The translations under genes and the position numbers were made by a program. The notes beneath the pieces were generated by a model, which searched no databases, was not told the DNA's origin, and worked only from the letters and a program-made list of their open reading frames with translations. Below, in pieces: positions 1-7,246 of a DNA stretch of 25,645 nt (positions are counted from its first letter, which is position 1; each line of letters starts with the position of its first letter). The stretch comes from a virus: IMG/VR virus record IMGVR_UViG_3300028176_000217, positions 1-25,645 of that record. The stretch is one strand, 5' to 3'.

Positions 1-1
1 T

Positions 2-136
2 TATGATTATGAACATGGAATAAAACCAAATCCTGCTGAATTAGAAGAAAAGATAGGAGATGAGATAAATTATCTTTTATTACTTCGGGGTCTTTTCGTA
101 GATGATGGAATACTTCCTTTAATCCCTAAAAAATAA
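2..136 (+). CDS. C-terminal end of an unidentified protein (5' partial)
   Basis: An open frame enters from the left edge and stops at TAA 134-136, giving 44 visible residues that end in PLIPKK. The visible part is acidic then hydrophobic (EEKIGDEINYLLLL, then GLFVDDGILPL) and looks like the end of a helical domain. No motif identifies it. The next gene's ribosome binding site begins right after the stop, so it belongs to the same operon. Its start lies outside the window. Confidence 0.6.
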   Translation, partial: YDYEHGIKPNPAELEEKIGDEINYLLLLRGLFVDDGILPLIPKK

Positions 137-147
137 AAGGAGAAGTG

Positions 148-711
148 ATGGGAAACTCAAAAGCTAAAGGTGGAAATTTTGAAAGAGAAGTAGCCAGAGA
201 ATTGAGCCTTTGGTGGACTGCGGGAAAAAGAGAAGATGTCTTTTATAGAACAAACTCAAGTGGCGGCAGATTTACTATGAGAAGAAAATCAGGTAAAGAT
301 ACTTCTAGTCAGGGAGGAGATATAGGATTTACAGACCCTATAGGTAAACCACTCACAGATAAATGGTCAATAGAAGTAAAGACTGGATATGGCACTAAAA
401 CAAAATCAGGAATAGTAAGATGGGATGTTCTTGATTTCCTTGATTCATCACAAAAAGAAATAGTATTAGAAAAAATGTGGAAGCAATCTGAAAGAGATGC
501 AGAATTAACAGAAAGAGAACCCATACTTATTTTTAGAAGAAACGGTAGAAAAGCTTGTATTATGATGAGATGGATATGTTGGCAATTACTTCCTCATATA
601 TATGAACCAGGAAGTATAAAGAGTATAATATGGGAAGGAAATATAATTCTTCTTTTAAAAGATTTTTTTGAATATGTTGATGTGAAGAAATTCAAAAAAA
701 AAGTAATATAA
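148..711 (+). CDS. PDDEXK-type phage endonuclease / Holliday-junction-resolvase-like protein
   Basis: A 187-residue protein. The layout fits the PDDEXK nuclease fold: an early Glu in KGGNFEREVARE (Glu12 or Glu14), GGDIGF with Asp58, then WSIEVKTG with Glu76 and Lys78 forming the E-x-K pair. Archaeal Hjc-like resolvases and many small phage nucleases share this order. The likely role is cutting branched or damaged phage DNA in the cytoplasm, but the substrate cannot be read from sequence. I chose ATG 148 over GTG 145 because AAAGGAGA at 136-143 then has usual spacing. It sits just upstream of PP-loop, Rad50-like and SbcD-like genes, which supports a DNA-processing role. The family call is good; resolvase versus other nuclease is open. 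Confidence 0.72.
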   Translation: MGNSKAKGGNFEREVARELSLWWTAGKREDVFYRTNSSGGRFTMRRKSGKDTSSQGGDIGFTDPIGKPLTDKWSIEVKTGYGTKTKSGIVRWDVLDFLDSSQKEIVLEKMWKQSERDAELTEREPILIFRRNGRKACIMMRWICWQLLPHIYEPGSIKSIIWEGNIILLLKDFFEYVDVKKFKKKVI

Positions 712-725
712 TAAGGAGAATTAAA

Positions 726-986
726 ATGCAAAGAACAGTATATAAAATAAATCCAATGACAGTTTCTTATTTGATGAAGTTTATAAAGAAAATAAAGAAA
801 GTAGCAAAAGAAAGTAATATGAAAATTGTTTCTTGGATAGAAGAATCAGAATTTTCCAATGGAGAATATGGCCAAATTTTATATTGGTATACTACCCCGG
901 CAGGTAAAGGATATTCAAGAAAAAGATTTATTGAAGGTGGTTATCCAAATATAATTACTACAATAATATTAGAAGAAAAAGGATAA
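726..986 (+). CDS. Small hypothetical protein (86 aa)
   Basis: I do not recognise this protein. It follows the nuclease by 14 bases with an AAGGAG site just before ATG 726. The N-terminal third is basic and helical (FIKKIKKVAKES). The rest looks like a small beta domain rich in aromatic residues (YGQILYWYTTPAGKGYSRKRF). No Cys pair, membrane segment or catalytic motif is visible. Its place between a nuclease and a PP-loop enzyme suggests the same early operon and nothing more specific. Confidence 0.65.
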   Translation: MQRTVYKINPMTVSYLMKFIKKIKKVAKESNMKIVSWIEESEFSNGEYGQILYWYTTPAGKGYSRKRFIEGGYPNIITTIILEEKG

Positions 987-989
987 ATC

Positions 990-1799
990 ATGAAACAAGA
1001 AAAAGAAAATGTTGTTCTTTTTAGTGGAGGGAAAGATTCAACAGCATTACTTCTAATGGCTTTAGAAAAAGGAATAAAAATAAGTAGAGCAGTTAATGTT
1101 GATACAGGAAAAGAATTTCCTCAAATGTATAAACATATTGAGAAAGTAAAAAGATATATTGCTCCTATAAAAATAATGACATTAAAAATGGATTATGATT
1201 TTTGGTTTGGAGAGCATATTATGCAGAGAGGAGATAGGGAAGGAGAAAAAGGATATGGTTGGCCTCATCCTAGAATGAGATGGTGTACCGGATTAAAGAT
1301 AGAAGCAATGAGATATATGATTTATAATAATAAAAAGAATTACTTTCCACAAAAAAGAAGTAAAGCACCAATATTGAATATGAATAATATTACTGAGTTT
1401 CATGGAATAGCATATGATGAAAAACATAGATTAGTTTCTTTAAATCCCAATATGGAGAAATGGACTCTACAAGTAAGAGCGCCATTAGTAGAATGGAAAA
1501 TAACAGAGAAGGAAGCATTAGAATATTGCTTTTCTAAAGGATTTGATTTTGGTGGCTTATACGATAAAATGAAAAGAGTATCTTGTTTTTGTTGTCCTTT
1601 ACAAAAGATGAACTCATTAAGAATCATATATAATGATTATCCAGAACAATGGGAAGCAATAAAAGAAATGGATAAAAAATCTCATCGGCAGTTTAGATAT
1701 AATTATTCGGTTGATGATTTAGCAAAAAAATTTTTGAACGAAAATAATAGGAAAAAGAATACTTTCTCTTATAAAAGATTATTGGCAAAGAAGAAATAA
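990..1799 (+). CDS. PP-loop ATPase of the PAPS-reductase / DndC-like family
   Basis: A 269-residue protein. FSGGKDST at residues 11-18 is the PP-loop of adenine-nucleotide alpha hydrolases, which activate a substrate with ATP before sulfur or amide transfer. Two Cys clusters follow, RMRWCTGLK and VSCFCCPLQ. The spacing resembles PAPS-reductase-like and DndC-type proteins, where cysteines bind an iron-sulfur cluster or metal. Phages often carry such proteins of uncertain role; possibilities include sulfur modification of nucleic acid or assimilatory chemistry. No other dnd genes are visible, so I do not claim phosphorothioation. ATG 990 lies 4 bases after the previous stop, with an AAAAAGGA site. 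The family call is firm and the substrate unknown. Confidence 0.8.
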   Translation: MKQEKENVVLFSGGKDSTALLLMALEKGIKISRAVNVDTGKEFPQMYKHIEKVKRYIAPIKIMTLKMDYDFWFGEHIMQRGDREGEKGYGWPHPRMRWCTGLKIEAMRYMIYNNKKNYFPQKRSKAPILNMNNITEFHGIAYDEKHRLVSLNPNMEKWTLQVRAPLVEWKITEKEALEYCFSKGFDFGGLYDKMKRVSCFCCPLQKMNSLRIIYNDYPEQWEAIKEMDKKSHRQFRYNYSVDDLAKKFLNENNRKKNTFSYKRLLAKKK

Positions 1800-1808
1800 G
1801 GGGCAATT

Positions 1809-2879
1809 ATGTTACAAAAATTATTTATAAAAAATTTTCAAATTCATAGAGATATTTCATTTCTATTTCATAAAGGAGTAAATGTAATTTCTGGAACTTC
1901 TGGTTCTGGAAAATCGGCATGTATAAGAGCTATTCAATGGGTGTTAAAAAATAGGCCATCTGGTAATAGTATTAAAAATACAGATAGTAAAGATGAAAAG
2001 GTAGAGGTGGAAATATCTCTGATTGATAATCAGATAGTATCAAAAGAAAGAAAAAATGATAAAGCGAAGTATATAATTAATGATGATGCTAAAAATTCAT
2101 TGGATGCCATAGGAAGGGATGTTCCGTCAGAGGTAAGTAGTATTTTAAATATATCTGATTATAATATTCAAGGACAGCATGACCAATATTTTCTTGTTCA
2201 AGATTCTCCTGGAGAAAGAGCGAAGCAATTAAACATCTTTACTGGTATGGAGGTAATAGATACATTATATTTTAATTTAAATAGTCAGATAAATACTACT
2301 CAAAAAGAATTAAAAAAATCAGAAACTAGTAAAAAAGAAATAGAAATAGATTTAGAAAAATATTCTAACTTAGAAGAAATTGAAGCAATAATAAATTCTC
2401 TAAAACTTTCATTTGCCTTGTGCGAAAAATATGAAGGTATAGTTTCCGGTATTAATGCAAGTATGGATGAAATATTTAAAACAGAAGTACAGCTTCAAGA
2501 AACTAAAGATTTTCTTTCTTTAGAAAAAGAAGTAAATAAAATAATAGAATTAATTTCTGAAGTAAAAGAGAATGATGAGCTACAAACAAGAATTATAACA
2601 TCTATATCTCTTATAGAAGAGGATGAAGATAGATTAAGAGAATATGAAAAGATATTAGTTCCTGAAAAAGAGGTTGAGTTGTTTCTTAATTCTGTTGATA
2701 AATATATAGAAATTGTAGAAGAAAAAGAAGCATTAACTACCTCTATTAATTTATTAGAAGAAGCAGAAGTAGAATTGCAAGAGATAGATGATGATTTAAG
2801 GATAATGGAAAAAAGAAATAATTATCTTTTAAAAGAATTGGGCATGTGCCCATTTTGTGGAAATAAAATAAAGGAGTAG
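1809..2879 (+). CDS. N-terminal half of a split Rad50/SbcC-type ATPase, ending at a zinc-hook CxxC
   Basis: A 356-residue protein. Walker A is GTSGSGKS at residues 29-36, in the SMC/Rad50 N-terminal context (LFIKNFQIHRDISF). A Q-loop region follows near 118-130 (NIQGQHDQYF). From about residue 150 onward it is coiled coil rich in Glu, Lys and Leu. It ends at MCPFCGNKIKE, with Cys347 and Cys350 forming a zinc-hook-like CxxC only six residues from the stop. A complete Rad50/SbcC would return through a second coiled coil to signature, Walker B and H-loop motifs; none are present here. They are found in the gene at 5658. The SbcD/Mre11 gene starts 2 bases after this stop, as expected for the nuclease partner. 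The likely role is ATP-dependent DNA-end processing during phage replication or recombination. Confidence 0.85.
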   Translation: MLQKLFIKNFQIHRDISFLFHKGVNVISGTSGSGKSACIRAIQWVLKNRPSGNSIKNTDSKDEKVEVEISLIDNQIVSKERKNDKAKYIINDDAKNSLDAIGRDVPSEVSSILNISDYNIQGQHDQYFLVQDSPGERAKQLNIFTGMEVIDTLYFNLNSQINTTQKELKKSETSKKEIEIDLEKYSNLEEIEAIINSLKLSFALCEKYEGIVSGINASMDEIFKTEVQLQETKDFLSLEKEVNKIIELISEVKENDELQTRIITSISLIEEDEDRLREYEKILVPEKEVELFLNSVDKYIEIVEEKEALTTSINLLEEAEVELQEIDDDLRIMEKRNNYLLKELGMCPFCGNKIKE

Positions 2880-2881
2880 TT

Positions 2882-3811
2882 ATGAAAATTATATGTTCCG
2901 GTGATTGGCATATAAGTGAAAAAACACCAGAGAATAGAACAGATAATTTTGAGGCAGAGGGATTAAGAAAAGCAGAATATATTTTTGAATATGCAGTAGA
3001 AAATAAAATAGAATTAATACTTCAGCCTGGGGATTTAACTGATAGTCCATTCATACCATATTCTCTATTTGTAAAATTAAGCAATCTTTTTAAAACCTAT
3101 AATGATATAAGTTTAATTACTATCTTTGGGCAACATGATTTAAGATATAGAAGAAAAGAAAAAACTCCTTTATATTCTTTAAAAAATATGGCTGATTTAA
3201 AAATTTTTTTAATAGGAGAAAAAGGTATCAGTTATGAATCAAGAAATGAAAGGGTCAATATTTATGGAAGTCATTTTGGGGAAGAAATCCCAGAAATAAT
3301 ATCAAAAGGATTTAATATTCTTCTGATACATAAAATGATTATTCAAGATAAGCTTTGGTCAGCACAAGAAGATTATACTACTGCTAAAAAAATGTTAAGA
3401 ACTACTGATTTTGATTTAATAGTATCGGGAGATAACCACCAAACATTTACTGAAACTTTTCGAGGAAAGACATTAATAAATGCCGGTACTCTTATGAGAA
3501 GTAAAATAAATCAATTAGACCATAAACCTTGTTTTATGATTTATGACACAAATACAAGAGATTTTAAAATAGAGTATATTCCAATTACTTCTTCAAAAAT
3601 AGTATTTAAATATGAGCAAGTAGCAAAAGAAAAAGAAAGGGATAGTCAATTAAAAGAATATGTATCTGCATTAAATCAAGAGGAAGATATGGGGGTAGAT
3701 TTTGTTTTGAATTTGATTAATTATGTTGATGACAATAATATTGATAAGGATATATCAAAAATATTAATAGATAATTTGCCAAGTGCTGCTTTGGAGGGAT
3801 TAAGAGAATGA
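2882..3811 (+). CDS. SbcD/Mre11-type metallophosphoesterase nuclease
   Basis: A 309-residue protein with calcineurin-like metal motifs in order: GDWH (7-10), PGDLTD (49-54, Asp51), GQHD (83-86), IH at 149-150 and GDNH (183-186). The order and spacing match the SbcD/Mre11 nuclease that pairs with Rad50/SbcC to trim DNA ends. One departure is that the third motif is normally GNHD, and the metal-binding Asn is Gln84 here. The C-terminal part is shorter than in many bacterial SbcD proteins. ATG 2882 follows AAGGAGTAGTT and the previous stop by 2 bases. The last codon overlaps the next gene (ATGA). The two ATPase halves flank it at 1809 and 5658, so the three genes probably form one complex. Confidence 0.88.
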   Translation: MKIICSGDWHISEKTPENRTDNFEAEGLRKAEYIFEYAVENKIELILQPGDLTDSPFIPYSLFVKLSNLFKTYNDISLITIFGQHDLRYRRKEKTPLYSLKNMADLKIFLIGEKGISYESRNERVNIYGSHFGEEIPEIISKGFNILLIHKMIIQDKLWSAQEDYTTAKKMLRTTDFDLIVSGDNHQTFTETFRGKTLINAGTLMRSKINQLDHKPCFMIYDTNTRDFKIEYIPITSSKIVFKYEQVAKEKERDSQLKEYVSALNQEEDMGVDFVLNLINYVDDNNIDKDISKILIDNLPSAALEGLRE

Positions 3812-3993
3812 AATCTGATAAATTTAAAAAAGTATTAAAGGATGGTGTTTCTTGTGGCCATAAAGGATGTTTATTACATTTTAAGCATCCTTGTGAATAT
3901 TGTGGTCGAATAGCTGGAAGAAATAAATCTTCTATTAATATTGAAACAGCTAAAGCAGAAGGTTTTGCTAAAAGATATAATTTACGGCCATAA
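3808..3993 (+). CDS. Small zinc-binding-like protein (61 aa)
   Basis: Four cysteines are arranged as CGHKGC and CEYCGR near residues 16-34, with nearby His residues. This looks like a small zinc ribbon or knuckle. The rest is basic and probably helical. It starts with a 4-base ATGA overlap with the SbcD-like gene, so translation is probably coupled. No named family is recognised; metal binding is inferred from Cys spacing only. Confidence 0.7.
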   Translation: MKSDKFKKVLKDGVSCGHKGCLLHFKHPCEYCGRIAGRNKSSINIETAKAEGFAKRYNLRP

Positions 3994-4007
3994 AAAGGAG
4001 AAGTAAT

Positions 4008-4250
4008 ATGAATCAAAAAATGATAGATGAAGTAACAAAATTACAGGCAAAAATTGTAGAAGTAAAACCAAAGAAAAGCAAACTTGAAGGAAGTCTTGAA
4101 GAGCAATATAAAATTTTCTTTAAGACCTATGGAGTAAAAACAATAGAACAAGGTGAAGAGAAAATAAAGAAATTAAAAAAAGAGAAAAAGATAGCTGAAG
4201 AAAAAATAGATACATTATATACTTCTCTTCAAAAGAAGTTCAAATGGTAA
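4008..4250 (+). CDS. Small coiled-coil protein (80 aa)
   Basis: A highly charged Lys/Glu-rich helical protein, with heptad-like stretches at residues 1-25 and 48-77 (EEKIKKLKKEKKIAEEKI) around a short linker. There are no catalytic motifs, Cys pairs or membrane segments. It has an AAAAGGAGAAG site before ATG 4008. It lies between the halves of the split Rad50-like ATPase, so it could be a coiled-coil partner of that complex, but the sequence does not show this directly. Confidence 0.7.
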   Translation: MNQKMIDEVTKLQAKIVEVKPKKSKLEGSLEEQYKIFFKTYGVKTIEQGEEKIKKLKKEKKIAEEKIDTLYTSLQKKFKW

Positions 4251-4372
4251 GGAGAAGATTAAGGTGTTGGCTCTTTCCGCACGGCTGGCTTTATGATGGG
4301 AATATTAGAATGTGTTTCCATTGTGGAGAAGTGCAGTTAAATCTAAATGGATGGTGGTATACTTTAAAATAG
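4244..4372 (+). CDS. Very small Cys-rich protein (42 aa)
   Basis: ATG 4244 overlaps the end of the previous gene by 7 bases, and the frame stops at TAG 4370-4372. The product is basic at the start (MVRRRLRCW) and contains MCFHCGE, then WWY near the end. One CxxC plus an earlier Cys suggests an incomplete or dimeric zinc site. The best purine-rich site (GGAGAAG at 4251-4257) is inside this frame, and the only start it could serve (GTG 4264) is in another frame that stops quickly. The start is therefore uncertain, but the coding appearance is good. Confidence 0.45.
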   Translation: MVRRRLRCWLFPHGWLYDGNIRMCFHCGEVQLNLNGWWYTLK

Positions 4373-4383
4373 AAGGAGGTTTT

Positions 4384-4584
4384 ATGACAGAAGATGAAAA
4401 GAAAATATGTGAATGGGAATCAGAGGACGATGATGGAACATTTTCAAGTGATTGGCAAACAGGTTGTAATAATATATTTGAGTTTTCAGAAGGTAATCCT
4501 AAAGATAATAATTTTAAATTCTGTCCATTTTGTGGAAAAGAAATTGTTATTATATCTTCTATAATAGATGAAGAAGAGGAGTAA
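4384..4584 (+). CDS. Zinc-ribbon-like acidic protein (66 aa)
   Basis: The ATG at 4384 follows AAGGAGG at 4374-4380, so I prefer it to the upstream ATG at 4312 that would overlap the previous gene. The protein is acidic, with Cys9 and Cys28 followed by FCPFCGKEI. This matches the layout of phage Lar-like or rubredoxin-type zinc ribbons, where two separated Cys and a final CPxCG bind one zinc. Lar-type proteins can blunt host restriction, but that role is not demonstrated by this sequence. It ends with a run of acidic residues. Confidence 0.68.
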   Translation: MTEDEKKICEWESEDDDGTFSSDWQTGCNNIFEFSEGNPKDNNFKFCPFCGKEIVIISSIIDEEEE

Positions 4585-4586
4585 TT

Positions 4587-5387
4587 ATGATTCTTCAAAG
4601 AAGAAAACAAATAAAAGTAAATACAGTAACAATGGCAGATTGCTTAGAAGCTATGAGGTTTATTACAGACAAAAGTATTGATATGATTTTGTGCGATTTG
4701 CCCTATGGAACTACAGCTTGCAAGTGGGATGTTGTTATTCCCTTTGAACCTCTCTGGGCGCAATACAAACGGCTGATAAAAGAGAACGGGGCGATAGTCC
4801 TGTTTGGTAGTGAGCCGTTTAGTAGTTATTTAAGGTTAAGTAATTTGGTGTGGTTCAAATATGACTGGATATGGGATAAAAAGATTCCGGCAGGGATGAG
4901 TTATGCCAAACATAGGCCAATGGCGCAAACCGAAATAATATCTGTTTTTTGTAGTGGTAAGCATAGATATAATCCGCAGATGCTTAAACGAACAGTCCCT
5001 ATTTATGAAACAACCGGAAGCACCAAAACCGACCACAGAGGAGGGAATGCTCCTGCATATCTTGGCGGAAAGATTTACACTGAGAAAAATCCAACAACAC
5101 TGTTGACTTTTCCGAAGGTGCCTAATTGTCTTGGGACGCTCCACCCCACCCAAAAGCCCGTTACCCTCTTTGAATACCTTATCCGCACCTACACTAATGA
5201 AGGCGATACGGTGCTTGATAACTGTGCGGGTTCAGGAACAACAGCGATAGCTTGTATCAGAACAAACAGGAAATATATTTTAATAGAGAAAGAGCAGAAG
5301 TATTTTGATATTATAAATCAAAGAATTAAGATTGAGTTGAAAAAAAGTAAAAGTACTTTTTTTCATAAATATAAATTTGAGGAGTAA
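4587..5387 (+). CDS. DNA methyltransferase, N6-adenine/N4-cytosine type (beta-class order)
   Basis: A 266-residue enzyme of the N6_N4_Mtase family. The catalytic motif IV is DLPYG (37-41) and the SAM-binding motif I is NCAGSGTT (212-219), followed by RKYILIEKE. Having the catalytic motif before the SAM motif is the beta-class arrangement. It would methylate a short DNA site using SAM, protecting phage DNA or marking it; no matching restriction enzyme gene is recognised nearby. The middle (about 4700-5265) uses CTG, CGG, CCC and GCG codons and is visibly GC-rich. The first 35 and last 40 codons look like the AT-rich neighbours. The start at 4587 has a GAGGAG site. The N-terminus MILQRRKQ resembles a basic motif seen in other proteins here. 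Confidence 0.9.
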   Translation: MILQRRKQIKVNTVTMADCLEAMRFITDKSIDMILCDLPYGTTACKWDVVIPFEPLWAQYKRLIKENGAIVLFGSEPFSSYLRLSNLVWFKYDWIWDKKIPAGMSYAKHRPMAQTEIISVFCSGKHRYNPQMLKRTVPIYETTGSTKTDHRGGNAPAYLGGKIYTEKNPTTLLTFPKVPNCLGTLHPTQKPVTLFEYLIRTYTNEGDTVLDNCAGSGTTAIACIRTNRKYILIEKEQKYFDIINQRIKIELKKSKSTFFHKYKFEE

Positions 5388-5389
5388 TT

Positions 5390-5680
5390 ATGATAAATAG
5401 ATTTGATGTAGAAAAATATCTTGGTGAAGACTGGAAGAAATTTAGAAATGGAGAGACATGGGATGATGTCGGTTTATTCAAAGAATTGCTGGATAAAGAA
5501 AATAAATTTTTAGATTTTGAAAAATGGTGTTTTGATAATTGGGTAGATAAATTTATTAATATAGAAGATACCGATAATCAAAGCTTTACTTCTTGGTTTT
5601 TTACTCCTATAAGATTTTGTAAACTGGCAATTAAGTTTCTAGAGAAGGAGAAGAATAATGAACAAGACACAACTTCTTAA
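5390..5680 (+). CDS. Hypothetical acidic/aromatic protein (96 aa)
   Basis: Not recognised. It is rich in Trp, Phe, Asp and Glu (DVEKYLGEDWKKFRNGE, then FEKWCFDNWVDKF), and probably all helical and soluble. It starts 2 bases after the methyltransferase stop with a GAGGAG site. Its end overlaps the start of the Rad50 C-half gene by 23 bases, tying the two together translationally. Its first 20 residues are faintly like those of the small protein at 17406 (V-x-x-Y-L and W-(R/K)-K), but this may be chance. Confidence 0.68.
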   Translation: MINRFDVEKYLGEDWKKFRNGETWDDVGLFKELLDKENKFLDFEKWCFDNWVDKFINIEDTDNQSFTSWFFTPIRFCKLAIKFLEKEKNNEQDTTS

Positions 5681-6290
5681 ATTAGAAGAAAGACTTCAAG
5701 AAGAAAAAATAGAAAAATTATTACTTGAAAGAAATTTTCAAAAGGAAGAAGCCCTTATTAAATCAAATAATTTATATTTAGATAATTTAATTAAAGCCAG
5801 AAGTATAGCACAATTAGTAGCAAAGAAAACACAACAAAGAATAGAGTATCGAATAGGTACTCTTGTTACGATGGCCTTATCAGCTATCTTTAAAGAAGAT
5901 TATGAATTTAATATTCGATTTGTTGAAAGAAGAAATAAGACAGAACTTGACTTTATACTTATTAAAAATAATCAAGAATCGGATGATATAATTTCTTCTT
6001 CTGGTGGAGGAGTAATTGATGTTATTTCTTTTGCTTTAAGATGTGCTGTTTGGGCTTTAAAAAAGAAGTCAAGAAATGTATTTATTCTTGACGAACCTTT
6101 TAAATTTCTCTCAAGAGATTTACAAAGCAAAGCATCCTCCATGATAAAAGCAGTTTCGGATGAATTGAAATTGCAATTTATTATTGTATCTCATATTAAA
6201 GAAGTAATTGAATGTGCTGATAAAGTATTTGAAATAGAAAATAAAGTAATCGAAAATGCTCCTATTCTTTTGAAAAGAAGGAAAAAATAA
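5658..6290 (+). CDS. C-terminal half of the split Rad50/SbcC-type ATPase
   Basis: A 210-residue protein. Residues 1-65 are coiled coil. Then come the ABC/SMC signature SSSGGG (113-118), Walker B VFILDEP (141-147), a D-loop (FLSRDL) and the H-loop His in IVSHI (His179). There is no Walker A and no CxxC, so it cannot act alone as an ATPase. The N-terminal half with Walker A, Q-loop and a terminal CxxC is the gene at 1809, with about 2.8 kb between them. In Rad50-like ATPases the signature and Walker A motifs of opposing heads form the active site, so the two products probably assemble. The protein ends APILLKRRKK, almost the same short motif as near the start of the terminase large subunit. GGAGAAG precedes ATG 5658. 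Confidence 0.85.
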   Translation: MNKTQLLKLEERLQEEKIEKLLLERNFQKEEALIKSNNLYLDNLIKARSIAQLVAKKTQQRIEYRIGTLVTMALSAIFKEDYEFNIRFVERRNKTELDFILIKNNQESDDIISSSGGGVIDVISFALRCAVWALKKKSRNVFILDEPFKFLSRDLQSKASSMIKAVSDELKLQFIIVSHIKEVIECADKVFEIENKVIENAPILLKRRKK

Positions 6291-6321
6291 AAGACAGGTT
6301 TTCATTTCAATGTGATATAAT
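6291..6321 (+). promoter_or_regulatory. Possible extended -10 promoter
   Basis: TG-A-TATAAT at 6313-6321 is a perfect extended -10. The candidate -35 (AAGACA at 6291-6296) is weak and 19 bases away. It lies in a 49-base intergenic gap, one of the larger ones before the terminase genes. The predicted start point falls very close to the ribosome binding site of the next gene, and TATAAT is common by chance in AT-rich DNA, so this is tentative. Confidence 0.28.
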
Positions 6322-6339
6322 ATAATAAAGGAGATAAAT

Positions 6340-6597
6340 ATGTCGATATGGAGTTTATTAGGATATGTTATATGTGTTGTTGTAATAGTATATAGTATTG
6401 CCGTAACATATTGTTGGATATCTTTTAAAAGACAATCAAAAATATATAATGATGGGATTGCCCCAAGTGGAAGTTATTGGGAGATATATAATGTTAATAG
6501 TAAAGGAGATAGATATTATAAAGACCATAAGGGAGATAATCTTTGTTGTATTACTTGGAGAGAAATAGATAAGGAATTAACAGGGTATCAAAAATAA
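6340..6597 (+). CDS. Small single-span membrane protein (85 aa)
   Basis: Residues 4-27 are a continuous hydrophobic segment (LLGYVICVVVIVYSIAVTY). A basic turn (FKRQSK) and a soluble tail with two adjacent Cys follow. The charge pattern suggests the N-terminus outside and the tail in the cytoplasm. AAAGGAG precedes ATG 6340. The family is not recognised. Small phage membrane proteins can act in superinfection exclusion or lysis, but nothing here decides that. Confidence 0.65.
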   Translation: MSIWSLLGYVICVVVIVYSIAVTYCWISFKRQSKIYNDGIAPSGSYWEIYNVNSKGDRYYKDHKGDNLCCITWREIDKELTGYQK

Positions 6598-6606
6598 GGA
6601 GTAGTT

Positions 6607-7056
6607 ATGACTTTATTGAAGAGAAGACAAAAGGGAGAAGAGCCTGCAATTAGAAGAAGAAAGAAAGTAAAATTTACTCCAGAAGAAGAACAGAAGATTC
6701 TCAAAAAAAGAAAGCCAAAAGAAGAAGAAAAATTTAGTGGGTTAATAATTAGAAGGAGAAATCATGATGAGTCAGGCAAAAAAAGAACCTGTAATGAACA
6801 TAAAGATGCAAAGATAATTTATACTTCTTCTGAATGTCCGATGTGTGATAATAGAAAACTTGTTAGTGCTTTATGTCAAACAATAGATGAACAAAGGCAA
6901 ACTATAAAGAAAGGTTTTGATGCAGTATATGAAAAACTTCTTCTGAAGCCGGAAGATAGATTTGAAAAGAAAGAACATAAAGAAGAGATTCATACTGATG
7001 ATGGAATCTCTATAAAAAGAACTCCTACAAAAATAAAAAGAAGAAAGAGAAAATGA
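6607..7056 (+). CDS. Basic protein with repeated KRRK-like motifs and a zinc-ribbon-like Cys cluster (149 aa)
   Basis: The first 60 residues are strongly basic and contain repeated short motifs: LLKRRQK, AIRRRKK, ILKKRKPK and LIIRRRN. The C-terminus repeats the theme (SIKRTP, IKRRKRK). Between them is a Cys cluster (TCNEH, then ECPMCDN) that could bind zinc, and a helical stretch. The protein is likely to bind nucleic acid or to carry many copies of an interaction motif that occurs once in several other proteins here. The start follows GGAGTAGTT. The stop overlaps the next gene by ATGA. No family is recognised. Confidence 0.65.
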   Translation: MTLLKRRQKGEEPAIRRRKKVKFTPEEEQKILKKRKPKEEEKFSGLIIRRRNHDESGKKRTCNEHKDAKIIYTSSECPMCDNRKLVSALCQTIDEQRQTIKKGFDAVYEKLLLKPEDRFEKKEHKEEIHTDDGISIKRTPTKIKRRKRK

Positions 7057-7244
7057 AAATACATGAAGTGTCTATTTGTCCTGATTTAAATTGTAATGAA
7101 GTATTTGTTGATGATGGAACTGGATGTCCAAGATGCTTATCTCCAGAAGGAATATCTTTAAGTAAAATATTATCTTCTATAGAAGAATTAGGGAAGATTA
7201 CTTTTAAAAGATATTCACCTGTTGTTTATAAGGAGTATATGTAA
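7053..7244 (+). CDS. Small zinc-ribbon-like protein (63 aa)
   Basis: CPDLNC and CPRC near residues 9-28 form a four-Cys zinc ribbon of about 30 residues, followed by a helical segment (ISLSKILSSIEEL). It starts inside an ATGA overlap with the previous gene. Small phage ribbons of this shape are common and mostly uncharacterised; the function is unknown. Confidence 0.7.
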   Translation: MKIHEVSICPDLNCNEVFVDDGTGCPRCLSPEGISLSKILSSIEELGKITFKRYSPVVYKEYM

Positions 7245-7246
7245 TT

